From NCBI GenBank assembly GCA_019233755.1, contig JAFAMD010000057.1:27485-91484 (forward strand): a DNA stretch of 64,000 nt. The letters are read 5' to 3'. The notes beneath the pieces were generated by a model. The model was not told the DNA's origin. It saw only the letters and a list, made by a program, of their open reading frames with translations, and ran no database searches. Source of the DNA: Acidobacteriaceae bacterium (GTDB taxonomy: Bacteria > Acidobacteriota > Terriglobia > Bryobacterales > Bryobacteraceae). Position numbers and translations under genes: made by a program. Every line of letters begins with the position of its first letter. Position 1 is the first letter of the stretch. Positions 17,919 through 26,138 of the stretch are shown piece by piece.

Positions 17919-19478
17919 TCAGTTCCAATAGTTGCGATCCAGATTGCGGAACTGTACCGCTTCGGCGAGGTGCTTCGCCGAAACGGCCTCCGATTTATCC
18001 AGGTCTGCAATCGTGCGCGCCACCCGCAGCAGCCGGTCATGCGCACGAGCTGAGAGATTCATCCGGCGTACCGCCATCTCCAGCGTTCGCTCGCCGGTTT
18101 CGTCCAGGGCGCATAGAGTTCGAAGCTGCGAAGGTGGAATCTGGGAATTATAGAAGCCGCGTTGGCGCTGGATGGCGCGCGCTTCTTCCACTCGCGTGCG
18201 AATCATCGCCGAGGTTTGCCCATCGGCCTTGCTGCGCAATTCCTTGTACGGCACAGCGGGAACTTCAATATGCAGATCAATGCGGTCCAGAAGCGGGCCG
18301 CTGACCTTGGCCAGGTAGCGCTGGATAATCCCCGGGGTGCAGCGGCATTCCCGCGTGCTGTCGCCGTAAAAGCCGCAGGGACAGGGATTCATCGCTCCCA
18401 CCAGCATCAGGCGGGCAGGAAACGTAAGAGTCCCGTTGCTGCGGGCAAGCGTAACCGCGCCCTCTTCGAGCGGTTGGCGCAACTGCTCCAGAACTCCGCG
18501 CGGAAACTCGGGCAGCTCATCCAGAAACAACACACCCTGATGAGCCAGACTGACCTCGCCAGGTCGGGCGCTGCCGCTGCCGCCGCCGATCAAGCCCGCG
18601 TCGGAAATGGTATGGTGTGGCGCACGGAACGGCCGGTGCCGCAAAATCCCGATTCCGGCCGATAATACCCCGGCGACACCATGAATCTGGGTTGCTTCCA
18701 GTGCCTCGCGAAACGTCAGCTTCGGCAGGATGCCCGCGAAACGCTTCGCCAGCATCGTTTTGCCGGAGCCCGGCGGCCCGATCATCAACACGTTGTGATT
18801 CCCCGCCGCCGCAACCTCGAGAGCACGCTTCGCCATGGTCTGGCCGCGAACATCGCTGAAATCCGGGATCGCCGGATCCTCTTCGCCCGCCTCTGGGATG
18901 TCGGCCCTCACCGGCGCAAAACCGGCCGGCTCGTTCAAAAACTTAACCACCTCCGCCAGGTGCCGCAAGCCGAAGACGCGTACCCCCTCCGCAACAGCGG
19001 CTTCGGCCGCGTTGCCGGCCGGCAAGAGAAGATTGCGAATACCTCGGCGGGCCGCGCAAACCGCAATGGAGAGAGCGCCGCGCACCGGTCGCAGACTGCC
19101 GTCAAGAGAAAGCTCGCCGACCAGCAGATAATCGTCCGTGCTGCCCACCGCACCCATCGCGCCCAGGATCGCGGTGGCCATCGGCAGATCGAAACCCGCG
19201 CCTTCCTTGCGAACGTTTGCCGGGGCGAGATTGATCGTGACGGATTTGCTGGGGTAGCCGAACCCGGAGTTCAGGAGCGCCGATTTGATACGTTCCCGGC
19301 TTTCTTTCACGGCTGCGTCCGGCATGCCGACGGTGACGAAATCGCGGCTCGAGCCGGCCGGGTACATGTCCACTTCCACATCGACTAAATGTGCGTCAAT
19401 TCCCTGTATTGCAGCGCTGAATGTGCGGAACAAAGCCACACAGGGTAGTAGCCCGGACTTTGCTTCCTTCTCACACAA
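17919..19478 (-). CDS. comM: Magnesium-chelatase-like AAA+ ATPase, ComM/YifB family
   Basis: A hexameric AAA+ helicase-like protein that aids branch migration during natural transformation. Order: N-terminal Lon-like S5 domain (VGMPDAAVKESRERIKSAL ... GAGFDLPMA), Walker A GPPGSGKTMLAKR, Walker B VLFLDELPEF, the zinc-like cysteine motif NPCPCGFYG...CRC, and the C-terminal Mg-chelatase domain (SARAHDRLLRVARTIADL). The 519-residue frame begins at ATG, but family members usually start just before a segment like FRTFSAAIQGIDAHLV, so a GTG near 19439 may be the true start. Confidence 0.93.
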   Translation of the reverse strand: MCEKEAKSGLLPCVALFRTFSAAIQGIDAHLVDVEVDMYPAGSSRDFVTVGMPDAAVKESRERIKSALLNSGFGYPSKSVTINLAPANVRKEGAGFDLPMATAILGAMGAVGSTDDYLLVGELSLDGSLRPVRGALSIAVCAARRGIRNLLLPAGNAAEAAVAEGVRVFGLRHLAEVVKFLNEPAGFAPVRADIPEAGEEDPAIPDFSDVRGQTMAKRALEVAAAGNHNVLMIGPPGSGKTMLAKRFAGILPKLTFREALEATQIHGVAGVLSAGIGILRHRPFRAPHHTISDAGLIGGGSGSARPGEVSLAHQGVLFLDELPEFPRGVLEQLRQPLEEGAVTLARSNGTLTFPARLMLVGAMNPCPCGFYGDSTRECRCTPGIIQRYLAKVSGPLLDRIDLHIEVPAVPYKELRSKADGQTSAMIRTRVEEARAIQRQRGFYNSQIPPSQLRTLCALDETGERTLEMAVRRMNLSARAHDRLLRVARTIADLDKSEAVSAKHLAEAVQFRNLDRNYWN

Positions 19479-19509
19479 TGAGGAGGCGCGAGCTTGTCGC
19501 TCGATTTGA

Positions 19510-19989
19510 TTATCCGCGCGCGCTTCCGCCTTTAGGAAGTTCGCTGCGCGCTATGAACCATTTTGCGTTCTCTTGTGAAACAAGCGACTCTACACGTTCC
19601 GCGAGAGTGGAGTGGGCTGTCGCCGGGTCCGAATAGGACCCCGCTTTCGCAAGATACAAATATTTCTCGTGCTTCAGCGCCTCGGCCGTGGAACGAAAAG
19701 AAGTCCAATTTGTCTGGTACTGGTTCAACTGCTGCAATCCTTCGATGATCGCGATCAGAACCCCTAGCCCTGCAACGATTCTCGCTCCGTACGGGGCGCT
19801 GGCGGTGGTTAATACGGGAATGATGGCAGCGGAAACGATGGTTGCCGCCTTCAGAGTCTTGTATCGCCTCTGGTTTAAGGCGCTCTTCTCGTTATACCAG
19901 GTGATCTGATTTTCGAGCCGTTGAAGCGTAACATCTCCAGGCGCTGAAGCGAGTGCGCTTTCGACGCCTGGCGCTGCAGTATCAGCCAT
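19510..19989 (-). CDS. DUF4231/SLATT-like two-helix membrane protein
   Basis: 159 residues. After a coiled N-terminal helix (RLENQITWYNEKSALNQRRYKTLK) come two hydrophobic helices (AATIVSAAIIPVLTT, IVAGLGVLIAIIEGLQQL), then the family-typical WTSFRSTAEALKHEKYLYLAKAGSY and a C-terminal helix. The LxQRRYKxLK and ExLKxExYLY pattern matches DUF4231, a family related to the SLATT domains proposed as pore-forming effectors in nucleotide-signal immunity. No partner nucleotide sensor or cyclase is next to it, so a defence role is only a possibility. Confidence 0.7.
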   Translation of the reverse strand: MADTAAPGVESALASAPGDVTLQRLENQITWYNEKSALNQRRYKTLKAATIVSAAIIPVLTTASAPYGARIVAGLGVLIAIIEGLQQLNQYQTNWTSFRSTAEALKHEKYLYLAKAGSYSDPATAHSTLAERVESLVSQENAKWFIARSELPKGGSARG

Positions 19990-20010
19990 AAGTCGCTGCG
20001 AGTAGCTTCC

Positions 20011-20280
20011 TCACCGGCGGCCGAACGTTCCCCCACCCATCAGACCTAAGTCAAAAATTACCGCGATGAAGATACAAACCAACTGGGTTGTTCCCAGATG
20101 TCCGCCGTACGCCCGCAAGATGTAAGTGTAGACGATAAGCGTGAGCGGAAGAAAGATAAATCCTAGTATCGGGATGATGATCCCGTGGTACAGACCCGTG
20201 AAAAAGTTTGAAAACAGCCATAGCAGAACAATGGCGACCCGGGGAAACGCGACGGCGAGCAGCGCAAGTAAACAGGGCAT
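20011..20280 (-). CDS. Small membrane protein
   Basis: 89 residues, almost wholly hydrophobic: three to four helices (CLLALLAVAFPRVAIVLLWLF, GIIIPILGFIFLPLTLIVYTYIL, LVCIFIAVIFDLGLMGGG). Resembles small inner-membrane proteins of the YqaE/YggT size class but I do not recognise a family. It lies 21 bp upstream of the DUF4231-like gene on the same strand and may share its transcript. Confidence 0.55.
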   Translation of the reverse strand: MPCLLALLAVAFPRVAIVLLWLFSNFFTGLYHGIIIPILGFIFLPLTLIVYTYILRAYGGHLGTTQLVCIFIAVIFDLGLMGGGTFGRR

Positions 20281-20352
20281 AGTCCGGTGTGAACGATCTC
20301 CTGAATCTAGACTCTGATTCCGCCGGCGAAGTTGCCGCCCGGATTCCGCGAG

Positions 20353-21063
20353 TTACTGCCAATACTGCCATTGGCCGGCAGCAATCACATAGGCGCTGAG
20401 CAATCCATTTGTGACCGCATGCATGAGGATGCAGCTCGAAACGGACTTCGACCGCGTCAGCCAGAAATTGTAAATAATACCCGTAGCCAGCCCTACGTCC
20501 CAATACGGGCCATGTTCGGAGGCGAACAGAATGGCGGTCGTCCAGAACGCAAACGGTGTATAGGCGCCGACCGGCACTTTCGTGAAATCCATGTCGATGA
20601 GCCACCGCATAAGCCACGCGCGCCAGAACAGCTCTTCGACAATCGGAACAATAATCACTGCGCGCACTACGCGCCACCCGAGCACCCACGCATCATGGCG
20701 CACGGACGGCTGGGTGGAGGAGTGCAGGTGCCCCATGATGGAGTTCGCGAACAGCACGCCTTGCCGGTAGCCGGGAATCAGCACATCCGGCGCGATCCAA
20801 AGCACGAATACGGCGGCTCCGATCGCCATGGCGGCGAAAGGCCGCCAGGGCTTGACGGAAAGCTCTTTTGGCCAGCAGACAATGCAGACTGCTCCAAGCA
20901 ACAGGTTCCGGAATGGCTCTTCCCATCGCGGGTCCAATGGCACCCGTCCCGCTATGACCAGCAGGAGCATGAAGCAAACGAACGGTGTAATGTAGCGCGC
21001 TGACGGCTGTTCTTCCCTCCAGGAAGTTACGCGCGCGTACAGAGACAAGGAGGAATCAGCCAA
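20353..21063 (-). CDS. CPBP-family (CAAX) membrane protease, exosortase-associated type
   Basis: 236 residues, about seven transmembrane helices. It carries the CPBP motifs: glutamates and arginine in VEELFWRAWLMRWL, the histidine in FASEHGPYW and the final HAVTN. The overall form, with WLIDMDFTKVPVGAYTPFAFW and SCILMHAVTNGLLSAYV, matches my memory of the CAAX-protease-related family found with PEP-CTERM/exosortase systems. It overlaps the stop of the upstream TPR lipoprotein gene by 8 bp, so the two are co-translated. No exosortase is in the window. Confidence 0.82.
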   Translation of the reverse strand: MADSSLSLYARVTSWREEQPSARYITPFVCFMLLLVIAGRVPLDPRWEEPFRNLLLGAVCIVCWPKELSVKPWRPFAAMAIGAAVFVLWIAPDVLIPGYRQGVLFANSIMGHLHSSTQPSVRHDAWVLGWRVVRAVIIVPIVEELFWRAWLMRWLIDMDFTKVPVGAYTPFAFWTTAILFASEHGPYWDVGLATGIIYNFWLTRSKSVSSCILMHAVTNGLLSAYVIAAGQWQYWQ

Positions 21064-23404
21064 TCTGGCTCACAAACGTGCGAATCTGCTCCTGCTGCTG
21101 AGGCAAGGTACTCACCTTCAGAGCCTTCTCCGCCTCCAGACGCGCACCCTGCTTGTCGCCTTCTTTTAAGAGAGCCATCGCCAGGTGTAAGCGGAACGTG
21201 GGGTTCTGCGGCGCCTGTACCACGATTTGTTTGAAGATATTGAGCGCTGCGTCGTTCAAGTTTTTTTGATAGTAAACGTACCCCAGCGTATCAGAGATGT
21301 CGGGGCTGTCCGGCAACTGCTTCTTGGCACGCTCGGCAAAGGTCATGGCCTGGTCGAGGTTGGTTCCGGCTTCCGCGTTGAGGAAGGCCAGATTGTTCAG
21401 CGCAAGAGTGTTCTGAGAGTCAATGGCAAGAACCTTATTGTACTGCTCTGCCGCCTCCTTCTTTCTGCCCAGTGCGTCGAGGAGTAAGGCCTCGTTGAGA
21501 TAAGCGTTCGCGTTTTGAGGGCTGACCGCTGAAGCCTGTTGAAAAGAGGCCAGTGCCGCGTCAGCCTGGCCGAGTTCGCGCTGCATGATGCCAAGGCGCA
21601 GCCAGATATCGCCCGATTGTGGATTCGTCTTCAGGATCTCCTTAAAGTTATCCGCGGCTTCCTGGAAGAGCTGTTTGGACTGGTCGGGCTTGTTACGAGC
21701 CGTGGCGGCTGCCGTAGCCTCGAAATTCGCCAGCTCGAAACGTAGCGGCACCGATTGCGGATTTTTATTGACGAGATCCTTCATCGCCTGAACAGCCTGC
21801 CCGGGCTCCCCTTGAGTCAGCTTTACCGTTTGCAGTCCGATATAGCCGCGAACGTCAGGCGGATTCGAGCTCCACATCCTGCTATATTCCTGATTGGCCT
21901 GGTCAAATTGCTTCCTGCTGACATAAATGGCCGCAAGCTGCAGGCGCGCGTCATTCGCGAGCGGATACCTTTCAAGCAACGCTTCGAGTTCGGGCTCAGC
22001 TTTGTCCATTTGTCCGGTGGCGACAAGAGCGCGGTCTCGAATGAGCCGTGCGTCAGCATTCCCGGGCTCAACGTTTAGAACCAAGTCGGCTTGTTCCAAC
22101 GCTTTTGCGTGGTCACCCCGGTCTTCATACACCCGCGCGGCGAGCACCCGTGCCGGCGCGAGGTTTCCATTTTCGCGGAGCGCGCTCAGAGCTTCCGTTA
22201 ATGCCTTGTCCATCTTTTGCTGGCCGAAATAGGTACGCGCAAAATCGAAGTGCAAGGTCGCATCACCTGGATTATCTTCAACAATCCTTTGCATTTCCGC
22301 GGCGATATGAGGTAGATCTGCCGCCTTCGCGGTCTTTAGCATGAGTCCGGCATAGAGCTCATTTGCGGCCGCATCTTTCGGGTTGTCGTGGGCTAAGTCC
22401 TTGGCAAGCCGGAAGGCCTGGTCAACCTGTCCAGTGGCGTCGTCCAGCGCGACTATTCGTTCCTTGTAGCGCAGCGCGCCTTTGGGATTCTCGTCTATGC
22501 CGGCCTGGTACTGCTGCCGCGCCGCATCAAACTTCTTAGCGCGTACATAGAAGTCGCCCATCATCTCGCGGCCCGTCGGGAAATCCTTTTTATCGGTGAG
22601 GACACTCCGCATAACGGATTCCGCCTCCGGGTACCGATTGGTCGCGAGAAGGAAATTCGCGAGATTGCTCATCGCTATCGGGTTCGGCGGATCGTTCTGC
22701 AAGCGTTCGCGCAGGATGGCTTCTGCTCTGTCCGCCTGGTTCGCACGGCTGTACTGCACGAATAGAAAATCGTAGCCGGGACCCCAGGTCTTGTCATTCG
22801 CCAGCATGTCCCGAATGAGCGCGTCCGCCTCGCCCACGTGCTGCGCAGAAACAAGTGCCTGAGCGTACCATCCGACGAGTTCGCGAGAATGTGGTTTTAT
22901 CTCATTCGCCTTTTGGAATGTTTCAAGTGCCTTCGGAACGTTGTTATCGGCAAGATCGATGAGCCCCTGAAGGCGTAATCCATCGAACGAATTCGGCTGC
23001 AGCGCCAGCATCTTAGTTGTCAAATCCCGTGCATCAGCGAGAAATGAATTCAGTTTCTGGGGATTCGTGGAGTAAATTGCAAGTTCGAGTTCTACCAGCT
23101 TGCTGATCGCATCGAGATTGTCCGGCTTCAGGTCGACCGCTCTCCGAAGATACTTGATGGCATTGACGGGATCGTTCATGTCCATCAGGTTCAGCCCCTC
23201 GCGGTAATAGGCTTCGGCGTTTGTCCTGTCCTTTGCGATCACCTTTTGGTACAGAATGGAAGCTTGCTTATACTTTTTCTGCTGGTGATACTGGTTCGCG
23301 TCTGCCAGCAGTCGTTGAGGGCTCTTGCTGCATGCTGGGGTGAATAGGACGACGGAGACGCACGCGAGGGCGAGAACGAACTTCATAAACCTTTTGCTCA
23401 TCAT
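21056..23404 (-). CDS. TPR-repeat lipoprotein (PrsT-like, exopolysaccharide/exosortase-linked)
   Basis: 782 residues. The N-terminus is a lipoprotein signal (FVLALACVSVVLFTPAC, lipobox cysteine in TPAC), so the protein is anchored in the membrane facing the periplasm. The rest is a chain of about 15-18 TPR units such as AEAYYREGLNLMDMNDPVNA and GDIWLRLGIMQRELGQADAA. The length, lipobox and pairing with a CAAX-type protease fit the PrsT class of proteins that accompany PEP-CTERM/exosortase and exopolysaccharide loci. TPR proteins are hard to assign by sequence, so the class is inference; the TPR fold is certain. Confidence 0.85.
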   Translation of the reverse strand: MMSKRFMKFVLALACVSVVLFTPACSKSPQRLLADANQYHQQKKYKQASILYQKVIAKDRTNAEAYYREGLNLMDMNDPVNAIKYLRRAVDLKPDNLDAISKLVELELAIYSTNPQKLNSFLADARDLTTKMLALQPNSFDGLRLQGLIDLADNNVPKALETFQKANEIKPHSRELVGWYAQALVSAQHVGEADALIRDMLANDKTWGPGYDFLFVQYSRANQADRAEAILRERLQNDPPNPIAMSNLANFLLATNRYPEAESVMRSVLTDKKDFPTGREMMGDFYVRAKKFDAARQQYQAGIDENPKGALRYKERIVALDDATGQVDQAFRLAKDLAHDNPKDAAANELYAGLMLKTAKAADLPHIAAEMQRIVEDNPGDATLHFDFARTYFGQQKMDKALTEALSALRENGNLAPARVLAARVYEDRGDHAKALEQADLVLNVEPGNADARLIRDRALVATGQMDKAEPELEALLERYPLANDARLQLAAIYVSRKQFDQANQEYSRMWSSNPPDVRGYIGLQTVKLTQGEPGQAVQAMKDLVNKNPQSVPLRFELANFEATAAATARNKPDQSKQLFQEAADNFKEILKTNPQSGDIWLRLGIMQRELGQADAALASFQQASAVSPQNANAYLNEALLLDALGRKKEAAEQYNKVLAIDSQNTLALNNLAFLNAEAGTNLDQAMTFAERAKKQLPDSPDISDTLGYVYYQKNLNDAALNIFKQIVVQAPQNPTFRLHLAMALLKEGDKQGARLEAEKALKVSTLPQQQEQIRTFVSQIG

Positions 23405-23537
23405 GGATTTAGATAATGAATCCCAGCATGTTCAATCGAGCAGTGCCGGCTCATGCCCGGACATCTCTCTTTTTTTGTTTATCCAGTCTGCTCGAAAGAG
23501 ACGCTAGCGCATAGGTGGACGCTTCCAGTGGGAAACG

Positions 23538-24287
23538 ATGTCAGTAAAATTGCGGTGTGCCACTATAATCGGACATTGGATGCGTACTGGAACTACCGTC
23601 TCGCTCGCTGGTATCGTGGCGCTCCTGGGCTGCGTCCTTTCTTTGGCTGCTGGCCAGACCCGGAACCCATCCCCGGGGAATCCCTCACATAAGGCTTCGT
23701 CACCCGGCGCGCCAGCGCTGCCATCGGTCGCGCTGCCCTCTGAACCCGGCAGATACGCCGTAATTTACACATCCATGGGTACCATCGTTTGCCGCCTGCT
23801 CGAAAAGGAGGCCCCGAAAACGGTGGCTAACTTTATCGCTTTGGCTACCGGCACTAAGCCTTGGAAGGATCCAGTTACGGGTAAGCTGAGGCACACCCCG
23901 CTTTATTCCGGAACCACTTTTCACCGCGTAATTCCGGACTTCATGATTCAGGGCGGAGATCCCGCGGGAGATGGCACCGGCGGACCCGGGTATGAGTTTC
24001 CAGACGAAATCAGTGCAAATCGGTCTTTTGATCGCCCGGGCCTGCTGGCCATGGCAAACCACGGGCCCGACACAAACGGCAGCCAGTTTTTTATTACCGT
24101 CGCTCCCGCCGCTCATCTGGATGGGCATTACTCTCTCTTTGGAGAGGTTGTCTCCGGTCAGGAGGTCGCGAATGCCATTTCTCAGGTGCCGCGCAACTCC
24201 GATGACAAGCCGCTGACGCCAGTCAAGATCCTCAAGATCGCTATCGAAAAAGTGCCTGCATCAGGCGCCGCTAACTCCAATAAGTAG
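23538..24287 (+). CDS. Peptidyl-prolyl cis-trans isomerase (cyclophilin), exported
   Basis: 249 residues in the longest frame. An ATG at 23580 would give a standard signal peptide (MRTGTTVSLAGIVALLG then CVLSLAAGQ), so that start is as likely. After a Pro/Ser-rich linker the cyclophilin domain is complete: TTFHRVIPDFMIQGGDPAGD (active-site Arg and Phe), the NGSQFFITVAP motif and DGHYSLFGEVVSGQEV. Catalyses proline isomerisation in folding of periplasmic proteins. Diverges from the TPR lipoprotein gene. Confidence 0.92.
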   Translation: MSVKLRCATIIGHWMRTGTTVSLAGIVALLGCVLSLAAGQTRNPSPGNPSHKASSPGAPALPSVALPSEPGRYAVIYTSMGTIVCRLLEKEAPKTVANFIALATGTKPWKDPVTGKLRHTPLYSGTTFHRVIPDFMIQGGDPAGDGTGGPGYEFPDEISANRSFDRPGLLAMANHGPDTNGSQFFITVAPAAHLDGHYSLFGEVVSGQEVANAISQVPRNSDDKPLTPVKILKIAIEKVPASGAANSNK

Positions 24288-24395
24288 AACCGCTTTCGAG
24301 CGACACGATTAATTGGCGAATTAATTGTAAAAATGTGATGTTTTTTCGGCTTTTATTGAGCGCAAAACGCTAGACAAGGCACTGTATTTATACGA

Positions 24396-24422
24396 TCCTG
24401 GAAAGCACTTGCTTCCAGGAGG
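24396..24422 (+). promoter_or_regulatory. Hairpin covering the rhodanese-gene ribosome-binding site
   Basis: TCCTGGAA (24396-24403) pairs perfectly with TTCCAGGA (24413-24420) across 9 nt. The right arm contains the first four bases of the AGGAGG Shine-Dalgarno (24417-24422), 8 nt before the ATG at 24431. Formation of this stem in the mRNA would hide the ribosome-binding site. Confidence 0.5.
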
Positions 24423-24430
24423 ATCCCTCA

Positions 24431-25204
24431 ATGTATCAATCCACGGAAAGTGCATCCGGAAATTCGTCTGATGGTGACGGGAGTGGCGGCCGCCTGACCC
24501 CTCGGGTTGGTTCCGGGGAACTCGTGCAAAACGGGCCACCCATCAATCCAGCTGCGAAGCGAATCGGCGGCAGGCATCACACCCTGCGCACATCTATCCC
24601 GCTCGAAGACGAATTAACAGAGCAACCTTCCTTTTTGGATCTACGGCCACCTAGCCTGTTTGCCCGCGGATTCATTCCAGGAAGTATCAATCTCGTCCGC
24701 CTGGATTGCTTTGCCCTGCTGGCAGGCATCCGGGAATGGACGGACGGCAAATTTTATGTGATTGCCGGCAGCGCCGTCGACCGTCAGGTGGCCCGCAGAT
24801 CCTTTCAGCGCTCGTTCCCGACCCGCGCCGCCGGTTGGCTGACCCCGGACGTGGTTCGTCAATGGAGCCGAACCCGCGGCCAGTTGGGAAGCTTCAAAGA
24901 ACTCGAGCCTGAGGCGCTTGCCGCATTGGCCGCTGCCTCGGAGACCGTAATGATCGACGTGCGGGATGAGAAAGACTTTAGCGCCGCTCACGTTCCTGAC
25001 TCGCTCAATGTTCCGGTTTCCCGCCTCCGGACTTCACTGTCTGAGATCCCGTTCGAGAAGTCCCTCTCGGTTCTTTGCGAATCCGGCAAATACTCTACTT
25101 TCGCCGCCAGCCAGTTATGGAATCTCGGTTATCGGAATCTTTCGGTTGTGAGGGGCGGATTCCAGGCGTACGCCAAACGCGGACTGCCGGTCACACGGCT
25201 CTAA
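24431..25204 (+). CDS. Two-domain rhodanese-like protein
   Basis: 257 residues. A degenerate first rhodanese-like domain (residues ~75-150: FLDLRPPSLFARGFIPGSIN) has no active cysteine; the second (residues ~170-257: MIDVRDEKDFSAAHVPDSLN) ends in the loop LCESGKYS, with the catalytic cysteine present, then NLGYRNLSVVRGGFQAY. It should carry sulfur as a persulfide. The first 60 residues are polar and Gly/Ser-rich without a signal peptide, so it is cytoplasmic. Strong AGGAGG, partly inside a hairpin. Confidence 0.8.
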   Translation: MYQSTESASGNSSDGDGSGGRLTPRVGSGELVQNGPPINPAAKRIGGRHHTLRTSIPLEDELTEQPSFLDLRPPSLFARGFIPGSINLVRLDCFALLAGIREWTDGKFYVIAGSAVDRQVARRSFQRSFPTRAAGWLTPDVVRQWSRTRGQLGSFKELEPEALAALAAASETVMIDVRDEKDFSAAHVPDSLNVPVSRLRTSLSEIPFEKSLSVLCESGKYSTFAASQLWNLGYRNLSVVRGGFQAYAKRGLPVTRL

Positions 25205-25328
25205 AATAAATCCATCGCCTGTCTTTGTAACAACTTAGGATCGTTGCCGGTCTGCTGATCACAACCGCGCGGCGGTATCCCTGATTTCGGGTGTGGCGCA
25301 ACGCGGCCGCAACCATAAGGAGATCGGG

Positions 25329-25925
25329 ATGAGATCGGGCGTATTCATCACTGCGGCTGCGCTGCTGCTCGGCGGGAGCCTGTTTGCACAAGCGACATTC
25401 GAGGTAACGGGCACAGCCATCCCGCAGAGTCTTCTCGAGCAGGACTACGGCAAGCTTCCGGCAGGGATTAGGGCCTACGATTTGAGCATCTGCAATGTCA
25501 CCGGCAGCAAGCAGTCTGTCGTTAGCAGCGAGATTTATCAGGCGCTGGCCCGCTCGACGGCAGCGTTGCAGCCGGTGGGACGACAGATCATGTTGCCGGC
25601 GATCATCAAAACTCAAAGCCGCAGCATCGGAGCCCTTCTGAATCTGGCACTGAGCTCGGCCACCGGCGTGCTCTCCGTGTTGAGTGCAAATCGAGCGATG
25701 CCTCCGGGCGCAATCTCGGGCACGGCTTTGGCTTCCATTTCAATTCAGACTGTGTTAAGCCATCTTTCGCCAGCGCTCTCTAACGATCAGGTAGAGAAAT
25801 TCGAAAGCGATGTCTTGGAGCCGGCTCTCGTTTTGGATGGGGGCTCCTGCGTCGAGCGAACGGTGTTTGCGTTGCAAAATACACCGAAAACCAAAATACC
25901 CTCATTGAGTTTCCACGTTCGCTAG
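25329..25925 (+). CDS. Exported protein of unknown function
   Basis: About 198 residues from the ATG at 25329, which has AAGGAG 8 nt upstream and gives a signal peptide (MRSGVFITAAALLLGGSLFAQA). The mature part has a hydrophobic middle (SIGALLNLALSSATGVLSVLSANRA) and two cysteines (SICNVTG, GGSCVERTVF) that could form a disulfide. I do not recognise a family. It stands alone between the rhodanese and aminotransferase genes. Confidence 0.6.
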   Translation: MRSGVFITAAALLLGGSLFAQATFEVTGTAIPQSLLEQDYGKLPAGIRAYDLSICNVTGSKQSVVSSEIYQALARSTAALQPVGRQIMLPAIIKTQSRSIGALLNLALSSATGVLSVLSANRAMPPGAISGTALASISIQTVLSHLSPALSNDQVEKFESDVLEPALVLDGGSCVERTVFALQNTPKTKIPSLSFHVR

Positions 25926-26061
25926 CGTCAGGCTGCTGCTCCCGACCGTGTCGCCATATATACGGTACGAACGATGTTAGGGATTTCGTCGTTCACTTGG
26001 TTGAGCAGCGGCAAAAGCGGAGGAACGTGGACCGCGCCGGAACGCGGCATTCCGGCGCGAC

Positions 26062-26096
26062 GGAGGCGCATCACTTTGGGCGGGTGGTGCGCCTCC
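26062..26096. repeat. Long GC-rich hairpin
   Basis: GGAGGCGCATCAC and GTGGTGCGCCTCC pair over 13 positions (one T-G) with a 9-nt loop. It lies between the exported protein and the aminotransferase gene. There is no T run, so it may be a weak terminator or an mRNA end-stabilising stem. Confidence 0.45.
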
Positions 26097-26138
26097 CTGC
26101 TCTTGCGAATTCCAGGGTTGCCATGACACAGTAGCTGT

